Source: Cyclobacteriaceae bacterium (lineage in GTDB: Bacteria; Bacteroidota; Bacteroidia; Cytophagales; Cyclobacteriaceae). Taken from it: a stretch of DNA of 64,000 nucleotides. Under the pieces are notes generated by a model. The model saw only the letters and a list, made by a program, of their open reading frames with translations. It ran no database searches and had not been told where the DNA came from. A program made the translations under genes and the position numbers. Positions 9,280 through 18,114 of this stretch are shown one piece after another; positions within the stretch are counted from its first letter, which is position 1, and each line of letters begins with the position of its first letter. Location: contig JAHBTX010000003.1 of the NCBI GenBank assembly GCA_019638395.1, positions 806,001-870,000 of the forward strand, given 5' to 3'.

Positions 9280-10492
9280 ACTCGTTATACCCTTTTATCA
9301 ATGCCTGGTAAAGTAAAGCACCTTGCAACTCATACCCACTCTTGGTAAAGTGAACGCCATCGCTTTGCATCAGCCCACTGTTCTTCCAGGCATCGGCAAT
9401 GTGTTTTCCTCCTGCAACGGAATACAAATCCCAAAAGGCAAGACCGTTGGCATCGGCATACTCGATCAGTTTACTTCTCATTACCTCTACACCTGGGTTT
9501 CTGCGCGTTTTCTTTTTATAGAAATCCATTGGGATAGTGAGCATAATTTTAGCAGTGGGATTATGTTGCTTTAGTTGATTGATAAAGGTATCAAGTTGGT
9601 CGGTAAATCGTGGATCTACATACGGATATTCAATCGCTTCATTTGTTCCCAACGAAACAATAATCAAATCGGGTACTAACTCTTTGGTTTGTTCGGCAAA
9701 AGCAGTTGCTTCTATGTAGTGTTTTACTTTGGCGCCATTAGCTCCGGTACTGTGGTAGAGAACACCAGGTTTGCCGTTTTCGAGATTAATGCCGTACAAT
9801 GTAAATTGTTTTTGCAGATGGTTTGATTGCAGTGTTTGCAATTCTACCTGGCTGATGGCGTAGGGCAGCAGCACCCGCGAGGTATTGGGAGTTTCAAATG
9901 TATAAGGCCCTGCGTACGCTATTTGTTGCCCGATGGAATCTTTCACCACCAGGTTAAAGCTGGATAAATCTTTCTCGAATAAGAACGTTATCTTGTTGAA
10001 GCTGTAATCCAGGTCTCCTGGGTTTGCTTTCAGTTTAATACCATTACCGGGTTGTTCGGTCTTAATAGTCATGCCTCCAATTCCAATTGGCAGCGGCTGG
10101 TTTGTATAAATAATTCTTTTGGCATCCCACAGTCCTGTTGAACTGGAGGTAATGGTACTGGATTCATTGGTGCGGCCTACGCGTCCGGGAAAAATCAATC
10201 CCCGGCCTGCATTGCCAAATTCTGTTTGAAACAGTTTGCGTGTAGTGCCACTCAGAATGTCGGCCTGAATGTGCGAATCGCCAATTTGCAGAATGCTAAC
10301 GTTGTTCTTTTTGAGTTTCTTTAGTTGATATAACTTTTCATAGAAAGCGGATAACGCAACTGAGTTATGGATAATGTTGGCATCCTGCTGAAGAAATGGA
10401 TATGATTGCTTCAACGTAAAGGCGATGGTATCTTGTGCCCATGCCGCAGTGCTCATACTAAAGAGCAAGCTAAAGATCAGGTTTCTTTTCAT
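9257..10492 (-). CDS. Periplasmic SGNH/GDSL hydrolase-fold protein, partner of MBOAT
   Basis: 411 residues from the ATG at 10492, chosen because it gives a clean signal peptide (MKRNL...AAWAQ); an upstream ATG at 10519 adds nine non-signal residues inside the previous gene. SGNH blocks are visible: 'IGDSHIQAD' (nucleophile Ser), 'SLGTNEAI' (block III Asn) and 'SDGVHFTKSGY' (DxxH dyad). In AlgX/AlgJ/PatB-type systems such periplasmic proteins transfer acetyl to, or remove it from, the polymer. Overlaps at both ends (36 bases of coding or start context upstream, 23 bases with the MBOAT gene) place it in one operon with its neighbours. Confidence 0.88.
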   Translation of the reverse strand: MKRNLIFSLLFSMSTAAWAQDTIAFTLKQSYPFLQQDANIIHNSVALSAFYEKLYQLKKLKKNNVSILQIGDSHIQADILSGTTRKLFQTEFGNAGRGLIFPGRVGRTNESSTITSSSTGLWDAKRIIYTNQPLPIGIGGMTIKTEQPGNGIKLKANPGDLDYSFNKITFLFEKDLSSFNLVVKDSIGQQIAYAGPYTFETPNTSRVLLPYAISQVELQTLQSNHLQKQFTLYGINLENGKPGVLYHSTGANGAKVKHYIEATAFAEQTKELVPDLIIVSLGTNEAIEYPYVDPRFTDQLDTFINQLKQHNPTAKIMLTIPMDFYKKKTRRNPGVEVMRSKLIEYADANGLAFWDLYSVAGGKHIADAWKNSGLMQSDGVHFTKSGYELQGALLYQALIKGYNEYVRYRYP

Positions 10493-11849
10493 ACCGGGTT
10501 CGTTCAAACAATAGCGCATCGGCTAACTTTTTAGCTAACCTGCGTCCACCCAAAAAAGTTAAATGCGTAAAGTCTTTTGCCGCTAAGGGTGGTTTTGCTT
10601 CTGCAAATTTAACGATACTATTTTCTCCACCCATAGCCTCAAACAAATCCCAATAGGCAATTTGCGTGCGTTGGGCGATTTTTAGTTGAGTTTTGCGCAT
10701 GCGCGCAATAGCCGGAATGGTAAGGATTTTTCCGTTTTGATTTCCAGCCCGATCGCTTATGCCAATCAAAACAATACCGGCATCCGGAAAAATAGCTTTT
10801 ATGCGATTAACTACCCGAACCATACGGGTCTCGTACCAGGTGTAATCGGTCGAGTCGGTTTCGGTTACTACGTTCAATCCGTATTGCAGCAATATAAGTT
10901 TATAATCAAGGTAGTGATTAAATTGTTTGAGGTTGGTAGTATCCAACCCATACAAACCAATACCGGAGTTTCCACGCATGGCTAAGTTATCTACAAAAAT
11001 ACCGGTTTCACTATCGAAGTTTAAGCCATAAGCAATCAAACTATCGGCATTTGGAAACGAAAGCTTGATTGTTGCAGCCTGATTGGCCTGCAACACAACC
11101 TGGTTTGCAAGTATGGAAGCAGGAAGCGTATCGTTAACCGTTAAGGTATCGTTCACCACGTAGCGAATGGGTGCTTCCTTTTCGCTTTTATAGAATAAAC
11201 TGATGCGATCAAATTTTTTGTTGGCGGGTTTGCGTGGGGGCTTAAATTCAGCTTCATTATCCGGTAACGGAACAAATGCATGGCCTGAAATACCCAGTAT
11301 TATTTGAGGACTTTGTTTTCCAACCAACGAGTATGCTTCCCAATTGGTATAACTATGTTGAATGGAAGTTCGATATTGTGCCACTTCGGAGGCGATGGGT
11401 ACAAAGCCTACACCACTGCCACCAAACAAACTTTGTAAGGTGTCGCGGAAGCTACCGCACAGTACATCACCTTCAATAAACGAATCGCCATAGAATGCAA
11501 TGCGTACTTGCCTGCGATTGGATTGTTTGAGTGCCCGGAAAAAGTTTTTAAGTGTAATCTTGTTGGGGCTAAAGTCTTGCAAACAATTTTTATCAGCACA
11601 GGGAAATGGCTGCGGTACAGAAGTTGGTTTTACCTGGATAACCGAATCAATAACGGAATCGGTTACTATGGTAGCAACTGCAGGGGTTTCGGTAAGCTCG
11701 GGCAGATCGCCTTTAATGTCGGCTAATAAATCAGTTTTCTTAATCTCGATGGAACCAACTTTAAATGCAGGCACCAATGAACTTATAAGCAAAGCACTCA
11801 AAACCATTAGCAAAAGCCAGAGCGATTTTTGTAACTGGTTAGCCTGCAT
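10470..11849 (-). CDS. Second SGNH-fold periplasmic/membrane-anchored protein
   Basis: 459 residues with one N-terminal hydrophobic segment (~9-29) that may be an uncleaved anchor. After a spacer of ~85 residues come 'IAFYGDSFIEGD' (block I with Ser), 'LLQYGLNVV' (a G-x-N block III) and 'AAKDFTHLTFLGGRRLAKKLADAL' (D-x-x-H catalytic pair), so an active triad is plausible. It is clearly different in sequence from the downstream SGNH protein but shares the 'GDSxI..D' and 'YWDLF..GG' signatures. Its 3' end overlaps the next gene's start by 23 bases. Likely acts with the other SGNH protein and the MBOAT protein; a division of labour between transferase and esterase is inference. Confidence 0.85.
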   Translation of the reverse strand: MQANQLQKSLWLLLMVLSALLISSLVPAFKVGSIEIKKTDLLADIKGDLPELTETPAVATIVTDSVIDSVIQVKPTSVPQPFPCADKNCLQDFSPNKITLKNFFRALKQSNRRQVRIAFYGDSFIEGDVLCGSFRDTLQSLFGGSGVGFVPIASEVAQYRTSIQHSYTNWEAYSLVGKQSPQIILGISGHAFVPLPDNEAEFKPPRKPANKKFDRISLFYKSEKEAPIRYVVNDTLTVNDTLPASILANQVVLQANQAATIKLSFPNADSLIAYGLNFDSETGIFVDNLAMRGNSGIGLYGLDTTNLKQFNHYLDYKLILLQYGLNVVTETDSTDYTWYETRMVRVVNRIKAIFPDAGIVLIGISDRAGNQNGKILTIPAIARMRKTQLKIAQRTQIAYWDLFEAMGGENSIVKFAEAKPPLAAKDFTHLTFLGGRRLAKKLADALLFERTRYEKKPDL

Positions 11850-11903
11850 GATGCACTTTTGTTCTCAAGTATAGGCAGGTTAATTGGTAAATGAAAACGA
11901 AAA

Positions 11904-12671
11904 TTAAATGTACCCGGAGAATTTATAAGCCACCATACCGGCCCACTCGCGCATAAGCGTAGTCCAGATTGTAACGGCTTCGGCTCGTGGAATCAATAGT
12001 ACATCGGGTGTAAACTTTCTTTCGCGGGCTAAAAAATCGCAGGTAAATGTATCGCATGGCCAACCGGCTTTTACATAACATGCACGCGACCTGCGCATGT
12101 GGTAAGCGGACGTTATCAGCAAACAATCGGCTGGTTTAAATTTTTCTTGCAGCATGGCTTTAACAGCTATTGCCGATTCGTAGGTATTGCGCGTTTGGTT
12201 TTCGATGAGTATATCGTTTTCGGGTACGCCCATTAACGTAAGTGCATCCGCTATTTCATCAGCCTCCTGGCGTGTGCGTTGTGTAAGCGAACCACTGCCA
12301 CCGCTTACTAAAATTTTTTCGATGATACCCAGTTTATAGAGTTGCAACGTATGCGTAACCCGATCGGCCCCACGCTGAAAATATATACGATCATCGGGTT
12401 GCATGTTGCTTTTTGTTACTCCCGTAAGCAAAATACCAAGTTTGTATTTTTTGGTGATTTGGTTATAAGGCGTGGCTGCGGGCTCCCATAACAGGGCTAC
12501 CTCGTTTGTAATAAAATCATTGGAGATAATGAGCAGCAAACTTAAGCCTGCTAAGCCCAACCGCTTTTTCCATTTGGTGTTGCGTATTAAACGCGAGCTG
12601 ATCCAAAGTAAACAAACCAACACCAATGGCATGGCCAGAAAGTTGATTGTTTTGGAGAGTACAAAAAACAT
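11904..12671 (-). CDS. YdcF/ElyC-like (DUF218) membrane protein
   Basis: 255 residues. Two N-terminal transmembrane helices (~5-25 and ~37-52) are followed by the DUF218 domain: 'GILLTGVT', 'RVTHTLQLYKLGIIEKILVSGGSGS', 'EADEIADALTLMGVPENDILIENQTRNTYESA' and 'LLITSAYHMRRS'. This matches the SanA/YdcF/ElyC group, linked in E. coli to envelope and peptidoglycan integrity. It begins 3 bases after the ABC protein stop and ends 54 bases before the SGNH gene, in one transcriptional run. Confidence 0.88.
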   Translation of the reverse strand: MFFVLSKTINFLAMPLVLVCLLWISSRLIRNTKWKKRLGLAGLSLLLIISNDFITNEVALLWEPAATPYNQITKKYKLGILLTGVTKSNMQPDDRIYFQRGADRVTHTLQLYKLGIIEKILVSGGSGSLTQRTRQEADEIADALTLMGVPENDILIENQTRNTYESAIAVKAMLQEKFKPADCLLITSAYHMRRSRACYVKAGWPCDTFTCDFLARERKFTPDVLLIPRAEAVTIWTTLMREWAGMVAYKFSGYI

Positions 12672-12674
12672 GTA

Positions 12675-15600
12675 TTACATCCGTTTAGGTATTGGATTAG
12701 AGATGTTGCCCAACCCATCTACAATTTTGCGCAGTACTTCAAAATAGAGTGTAATCATCAATAAGATAGTCATCGACCAGATAACGCCCATGTTGAAATA
12801 GAAGGTGTCGATATTTTTATTAAGAAAGTGTTTGGCCGGCATGTAGAACTGGGCATCAAAATCAACCACGTGTTCAGGATCGGGGTTTTTATAAATTGGA
12901 AATATTTTTTGCACCAGTTTGCCATCTTTCTCAATAATGCGGTTTGCCTCAACCGTATTTTTTACCAGTTCAGAAATGGCCTCGTTTTGATAATCATTAC
13001 GGAACGTTTCAAATTCTTTTTCAAGTTCGGGTGTGCGGGTCATCGCACTTATCTTTTTGTCTTTTTCTTCATCGGCTTTGTTGTAGCGCATGATGTAGAA
13101 TCGTTTTAAGGAGTTTAAGAACCGTTGGGTTTCATCGTAGGTGGCACTATCAAAATATACTGGTGTAAACTTGTCTAAGCTTTTAAAGTCGGTTTTACCA
13201 ACAAAATTCAGTTCCTCCTGAATCTCGGTTTGCAATAGCTTTAAATCGGCAGCTATTTTTTGTTGCACAATCGTATCGGGTTTGAAATAATTTTGTTTTA
13301 CATAATCAAGCCTGGTTTCCAATGCCGGTATAAAGTATATTTTTTTATAGTCGGCATCGGCCATAATCTTATCATACTCATAAAACTCCTGCTCAAACTT
13401 ATTGTCTTTGTATTGGGCTACCATGCTTGCTTCAAATGCCCAGCGCGAAGCCATCATATCGCCTACCATGGGCACGGTGGCGGTGTTTCCAATAACAGGA
13501 TTTAATTTATCGAACTTAACCACCACTCCGCTTAATATCAATTGCGGAATTAATAAAATGGGAATGAGGATGTAAATGGTAACAGCCGAGTTGAAAGCAG
13601 ATGAAATGTTTAATCCAAGCAGGTTGGCGAAGCAGGAGGTAGTGAACAATATACCCCAGTAAATAAAGAACATGCCTTTAATAGCCAGCATAGAATTTCC
13701 TACGGCTACAAACAAGGCGGTTTGTATGGCTGAGATGAAAAACAAAATTCCAATTTTAGATAATAAATAACTGCTGCGGTTGAGGTGAAGAAATTTTTCG
13801 CGCTTCAGAATTTTACGATCGCGGATAATCTCTTCGGCACTTACGGTTAAACCCATAAACAATGCCACGATAACACTCATAAACAGATAGGCAGGCATGT
13901 TCAGGTTTTTGCTAAACACATAGCCTATATTGATGGTGTCATCGGTGTTGTAATACCGTACAATAAATGCAAGGATAAATGCCAGCAACGGGGCCTCCAG
14001 CAAGTTGATTACCAGGTATTGGGTGTTGCTAAGTTTAGATAAGAAATCGCGGCTGCCGAATATGTTAATTTGTTGTAGCCAGGAAGGAATACGCAGGGTA
14101 GAGTGGGGCTCTTCCGTTGAAGGTGTTACCTGCTGAATTTTAATTTTGTCTTTAAACTTTTTATTCCAAAGTTCAGGAAGAAACTTTCGTTCGTCTGTAA
14201 AATTTCCAAACTCGTTAATAACCTTTGTCTCAATAATGTTAAATATCTGTTCGGGGTTAACATTGCCGCAGGTTAGACATTCGCCTTCCTGGCTGTTTAC
14301 TAAATTAATGTTTCGTTTAAAGTACGTGATGGCATCTACCGGGTTGCCATAATAAATCTGGTAGCCGCCCGTATCCAGAATCACCAGTTTATCAAACATT
14401 TTAAATATGTCGGACGAAGGTTGGTGAATAACGGCAAATACAAGTTTACCTTTTAGTGCTAACTCTTTCAGTAAGTCGATTATGTTTTCGGAATCGCGCG
14501 AGGACAAGCCCGAGGTTGGTTCGTCCACAAACAAAACAGCGGGCTCGCGCAACAATTCTAATCCAATGTTGAGGCGTTTGCGTTGGCCGCCACTGATGGT
14601 TTTACGAAGTGGTGAGCCAACTTTTAAATCTTTTGTCTCGGCTAAACCCAGATCGGCTAATGTTTTCACCACCAATTCGTCAATGGCAGTTTCGGTTAGA
14701 TGACTAAAACAAAGTTTGGCAGCAAAGTACAAGTTTTGATAAACCGTAAGGTCTTCAATCAGCAAGTCATCTTGTGGAACAAAACCAATTACGCCTTCAA
14801 TACGCTTAGGTTCTTTATAAATATCGATACCATTAATCAGTACTTGTCCGGCCGATGGTTTTTCAGTTCCGTTCAGCACATGCAGTAGTGTGGATTTGCC
14901 GGCACCACTGGCCCCCATTAATGCTACCAGGTTACCCGACTCTTCGTGTATATCCACTTCGCGTAAGCCCAGTTTTCCATTCTTGAACTTGTAAGAAATA
15001 GTTTTGGCTTCGAAGCTGGTACGTGAAGTGCTAACTTGCTTGCGAAACAGATTTAAGATTTCTCCAAAGTAAACGGCCTCGGTCGATTCCCACCGTAAAA
15101 TACTGCCGCTTGCCAATACGTTTATGTTGCCTGCTTTTTGGGGTACTCCGTTCAGGTAAACATCGGTTTTGCCCTGGTATTTAAAGAAGAAGGTATCGGT
15201 ACTGCGTACATATAAAATTGCGATAAAGCCATCTAACCCGGTACGCACAATGTGTTTGCCAGCACCGGGAGTCTTTGGTTCAGAATCAATAACCAGTATG
15301 TCTTCGTGATTTACTTTTGTTCGGCTGTCGGCCAATACATAATGGTTAATCAGTTCCAGGTCTTGGGTTTTAATAAGCAGCGCTTCGCTAATGATTTTTG
15401 TTAAGTGTTGCTCGCGCTCAGAGAGTGTTCCATCGGCCATTACCACACTCATTAAATCCAGCATGATAACTATCTTTTGCTTTTGAGCTGCCTCGCGGTT
15501 AATCGATCGGCATATTTCAAGAATGGTAGCTTTTTCCTGTGCTTCCGATACTTTCTGAGCAATCAACTCGTCAAATAACTGCATGTGATCGGCCGTAGCT

Positions 15601-15722
15601 TTCTCACTTAAGTGATCGGATAAAAAGGTGCGTATGGATTCCCGTTCTTGTGTGGTAATCTGATCTTCTTTGGCTACCAGTGCAAATAATTTTAAGATGG
15701 CATTTAGTACGGGTTCACTCAT
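12675..15722 (-). CDS. ABCG-type half-transporter fused to TerB-like and FHA-like N-terminal domains
   Basis: 1015 residues. Residues ~5-115 form an all-helical TerB-like domain ('MLDLMSVVMADGTLSEREQ'). Residues ~150-225 look like a degenerate FHA-type beta-sandwich ('GLDGFIAILYVRSTDTFFFKY', 'DVYLNGVPQ'). The ABC ATPase spans about 235-475 with Walker A GASGAGKST (near 271), signature 'SGGQRKRLNIG', Walker B 'LFVDEPTSGL' and 'VIHQPSSDIF'. A C-x-x-C pair ('GECLTCG') sits before an ABC2-type membrane domain with helices around 570-770, and a further helix precedes the C-terminus after a long soluble insert (~780-960). The layout, ATPase first then membrane, is ABCG-like. It is first in the operon leading to the O-acylation genes. 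The substrate is unknown. Confidence 0.88.
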   Translation of the reverse strand: MSEPVLNAILKLFALVAKEDQITTQERESIRTFLSDHLSEKATADHMQLFDELIAQKVSEAQEKATILEICRSINREAAQKQKIVIMLDLMSVVMADGTLSEREQHLTKIISEALLIKTQDLELINHYVLADSRTKVNHEDILVIDSEPKTPGAGKHIVRTGLDGFIAILYVRSTDTFFFKYQGKTDVYLNGVPQKAGNINVLASGSILRWESTEAVYFGEILNLFRKQVSTSRTSFEAKTISYKFKNGKLGLREVDIHEESGNLVALMGASGAGKSTLLHVLNGTEKPSAGQVLINGIDIYKEPKRIEGVIGFVPQDDLLIEDLTVYQNLYFAAKLCFSHLTETAIDELVVKTLADLGLAETKDLKVGSPLRKTISGGQRKRLNIGLELLREPAVLFVDEPTSGLSSRDSENIIDLLKELALKGKLVFAVIHQPSSDIFKMFDKLVILDTGGYQIYYGNPVDAITYFKRNINLVNSQEGECLTCGNVNPEQIFNIIETKVINEFGNFTDERKFLPELWNKKFKDKIKIQQVTPSTEEPHSTLRIPSWLQQINIFGSRDFLSKLSNTQYLVINLLEAPLLAFILAFIVRYYNTDDTINIGYVFSKNLNMPAYLFMSVIVALFMGLTVSAEEIIRDRKILKREKFLHLNRSSYLLSKIGILFFISAIQTALFVAVGNSMLAIKGMFFIYWGILFTTSCFANLLGLNISSAFNSAVTIYILIPILLIPQLILSGVVVKFDKLNPVIGNTATVPMVGDMMASRWAFEASMVAQYKDNKFEQEFYEYDKIMADADYKKIYFIPALETRLDYVKQNYFKPDTIVQQKIAADLKLLQTEIQEELNFVGKTDFKSLDKFTPVYFDSATYDETQRFLNSLKRFYIMRYNKADEEKDKKISAMTRTPELEKEFETFRNDYQNEAISELVKNTVEANRIIEKDGKLVQKIFPIYKNPDPEHVVDFDAQFYMPAKHFLNKNIDTFYFNMGVIWSMTILLMITLYFEVLRKIVDGLGNISNPIPKRM

Positions 15723-15900
15723 AGTTGTATCAGGTTAGGCACCGCTTAAACCGGGTTTATGAATCAAAACTCTTGTCTGAACTTTTTTGATCTCGTACAT
15801 GCAGATTCTTTATAACAGGGCATGTACTACTATCAACAACCTTCAAACTTATTCTGAATGCGTTAGCATGGTTAAAGATAGATAAAAGGTGTCGATCGAA

Positions 15901-15935
15901 AATAAAAAAGGATTGGCCCCATGACCAATCCCTTT
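15901..15935 (-). terminator. Intrinsic terminator after the lipoprotein gene
   Basis: On the minus strand a GGATTGG/CCAATCC stem (7 bp, 8-base loop) is followed by six T's. It lies 22 bases beyond the stop of the lipoprotein gene at 15957-16844 and ends that transcript before the ABC operon. Confidence 0.8.
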
Positions 15936-15956
15936 ATGATTTATGATAGTTCAATT

Positions 15957-16844
15957 TTAGTTTACAATTGAACTGCGCATTTTTTCAACAATGGAAGTAA
16001 TATCAGCCAGGTTTTTGTCTTTCAAAACCAGGTCTGACCGGTTGTTTTTTATTTGCTCTTCTATGTTAAGTGCTTTGTAGCTTGCCTGCAGCGATTTTAA
16101 ATCTGAAATAAGAGTGCCCACGGGTTCTTCCTGATCTACAGCCGAAAGCATGGCCAGCAATTCATCCACCGATTTTTCCTGTTCAAGAATTACGCGCATA
16201 AGGGGTGTGAGCACCAGGTTGCGCGAATCTTCCGGAAGTAAATCTTTTGGATAGGTTTTGATAAGACCGGTAGAAATGTACAACCCTTCAATAAAACTGC
16301 CGCTTAGCAACAGGGCTGCCAGTTTATTACGGCTATCGTCTTTCAAATATTTTTCGCTGCTTTGAACGGCTGTGTTCAAAATGCTTGCCAGTGAATCTTT
16401 ATTGGCGATGTTACTTTCAAAACGCTTTAAAACATCTACATCAAACGTTCCGATTACGCCTACATTATCGGCCAGTTTTTTGGCTGCATTCAGGTAGTCA
16501 ATTGCTTCCTGGGTTTTATCGTACGAACTTAGGTAGCCAATATCGGCCGCATATACACCCAGGTTAAGGGCGGCTTTATCGGTGCGGCTGCCATATTGAT
16601 CTACTTTACTGCGGCTGTTAACCAGGCTTTGGTTGTATTCGGCACCGGTTTGCTGCAATAAATACGGTATTTCGGTAGGTGAAGGTAAGTTGTAAACAAC
16701 TTCTTTAATCTGGTCTTTCAGAGATTCTTCGGCTTCATTAAAATCTTTGGCATTGTTCTCAGTTTTTGAACCGCCACCGCAGCTCCACAGCCCTGCCAAG
16801 GCTACACCTGCAACAAAAAAAAGTAAGAGTCGAGTAAATTTCAT
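15957..16844 (-). CDS. Helical lipoprotein of unknown function
   Basis: 295 residues from the ATG at 16844, chosen because it starts a proper lipoprotein signal with the lipobox cysteine at C22 (GLWSC) followed by GGG. The open frame runs another 50 codons upstream but through non-signal sequence. The mature protein is almost entirely helical ('YSDKTQEAIDYLNAAKKLADNVGV'-like segments, 'LAALLLSGSFIEGLYIST') and looks like a conserved Bacteroidota periplasmic protein without an assigned role. It is divergent from the response regulator at 16971 (126-base gap), a possible shared promoter region. Confidence 0.8.
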   Translation of the reverse strand: MKFTRLLLFFVAGVALAGLWSCGGGSKTENNAKDFNEAEESLKDQIKEVVYNLPSPTEIPYLLQQTGAEYNQSLVNSRSKVDQYGSRTDKAALNLGVYAADIGYLSSYDKTQEAIDYLNAAKKLADNVGVIGTFDVDVLKRFESNIANKDSLASILNTAVQSSEKYLKDDSRNKLAALLLSGSFIEGLYISTGLIKTYPKDLLPEDSRNLVLTPLMRVILEQEKSVDELLAMLSAVDQEEPVGTLISDLKSLQASYKALNIEEQIKNNRSDLVLKDKNLADITSIVEKMRSSIVN

Positions 16845-16970
16845 GGGTTTTTGGTTTAGACCTTCAATTTTAGCACATTTTTCGAAACGGGTAAAACCGT
16901 TGGTGCAATATTTTGACGATAAAGTGGGTAAAGCCAAACATATTTGGCGTAAATTCAGTTTAGTAATCAC

Positions 16971-17375
16971 ATGGTAGCTGTTAGTACCTTTCAAACTGTA
17001 TTCCTGGTAGATGACAATGAGGTGGATCTCTTTGTGCAGAAGCGTTTTATCGAGATGAAGAAATTTGCCGACAACATTGTTACCTTTTCCAGCCCATCCA
17101 AAGCCTTGGAGGCACTAACCAACAACCCCGCACACGTACCGGGCATTCTTTTTTTAGACCTTAACATGCCTATGCTCAATGGGTTTGAGTTTCTGGAGCG
17201 GGTTCGGGAAAAATCGCAGGATATTTTTAATCAATTGCGGGTGGTGGTGCTTACCAGTTCCAACAGCCAATTCGACCGCGACCGGGCTTTCAGCTTTAGC
17301 AACGTTATCCGCTTTATTCCCAAGCCTTTAACTTCGCAGGGGTTGGACGAATTGCTGAGCTCGCTCAATGCTTAA
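16971..17375 (+). CDS. Stand-alone response-regulator receiver (CheY-like)
   Basis: 134 residues, a single REC domain. Acidic pocket D14/D15, phospho-acceptor D63 in 'LFLDLNMP', the conserved Thr in 'VVLTSS' and Lys in 'FIPKPL' are all present, so it should be phosphorylatable. No output domain follows and no histidine kinase is in the window. Its stop overlaps the stop of the HD gene tail-to-tail in a CTTAAG sequence (17371-17376). The bases between it and the lipoprotein at 16844 could hold divergent promoters. Confidence 0.92.
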   Translation: MVAVSTFQTVFLVDDNEVDLFVQKRFIEMKKFADNIVTFSSPSKALEALTNNPAHVPGILFLDLNMPMLNGFEFLERVREKSQDIFNQLRVVVLTSSNSQFDRDRAFSFSNVIRFIPKPLTSQGLDELLSSLNA

Positions 17376-17935
17376 GCTTTTGTAAGCACCCGCAGGCAAA
17401 TCCCTTTTAACCATTCCAGATCAATAATCGGAACATTTACTTCTTTGGCGGCTTCGTCCCACTTGCGTAGCAGTATGCTATCTTCAAAAAGCGGATCTTG
17501 TTCAAACGCAACGGCCTCTTTCTCGCTCATAATGCCTCCTTGAAAAATGAGGGTCTGCTTACTGGCTTCTGATAATTGCTCGAAATAAGCTGGGTATTTG
17601 TACGTAAGGTATCGTTTAGCCTTTACATGATTTTCCACTAATTGGGCCATTCGGTCTGAAAATCCGCGTGAGCGCAAAAAACCGGCTCCAATTTCTTCAT
17701 GGCTTTTAATTCCAAACGATGACATCCTGAGCGAGGCATCGTTTTGTACGCAGATGTGCCCAATGTCGTGAAAGAAGGCAGCCAGAATAACTTCATCATC
17801 AGCGCCCGATTTTAGGGCAAGTTCTGCTGCTTGCGACATGTGTTCAATTTGTGAAACAGGTTCGCCTATATAGTCGGCCCGGCCAAACTTTTCGTATAGT
17901 TCAAAAATTTCGGCAGTAACTTGTTGTGCGTTCAT
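17372..17935 (-). CDS. phnZ: PhnZ-like HD-domain oxygenase, phosphonate catabolism
   Basis: 187 residues from the ATG at 17935; the frame extends 22 codons further but the shorter start matches the usual family length (~190). The HD-domain metal residues are present: H32, H56-D57, H60, H79 and H103. The extra Y22 and E25 correspond to the Tyr and Glu that, in PhnZ, sit over the diiron site and gate substrate. PhnZ-type enzymes oxidatively cleave 1-hydroxy-phosphonates (for example 1-hydroxy-2-aminoethylphosphonate to glycine and phosphate); TmpB is a close relative. The partner hydroxylase PhnY*/TmpA is not in this window. Divergent from the PhnX-like gene at 18115, which supports the phosphonate role. 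Confidence 0.82.
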   Translation of the reverse strand: MNAQQVTAEIFELYEKFGRADYIGEPVSQIEHMSQAAELALKSGADDEVILAAFFHDIGHICVQNDASLRMSSFGIKSHEEIGAGFLRSRGFSDRMAQLVENHVKAKRYLTYKYPAYFEQLSEASKQTLIFQGGIMSEKEAVAFEQDPLFEDSILLRKWDEAAKEVNVPIIDLEWLKGICLRVLTKA

Positions 17936-18114
17936 AAAATAGTTTGTTAAACCGGGATATAGTACTAAAGATATGATGTTAAAATCTTCAGCAAGTTTCA
18001 ACTTGAAGTTTTAGCAGGCAACCAATGTACTATTATCAAATAATTAATAATTCGGTTGCGATTTTTTTCTAGCAAGTGTTATCTCTAACATTACAGCCAT
18101 AAAATTATAGTGGT

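Noticed and set aside
11500-11874. 124-codon plus-strand frame over the second SGNH gene
   Set aside because: Antisense to a gene with clear SGNH motifs; no homology seen.
17992-18005. CAAGTT-TC-AACTTG inverted repeat between the PhnZ-like and PhnX-like genes
   Set aside because: Only 6-base arms in AT-rich DNA; overlaps other partial symmetries and is not repeated upstream of the regulator or susC.
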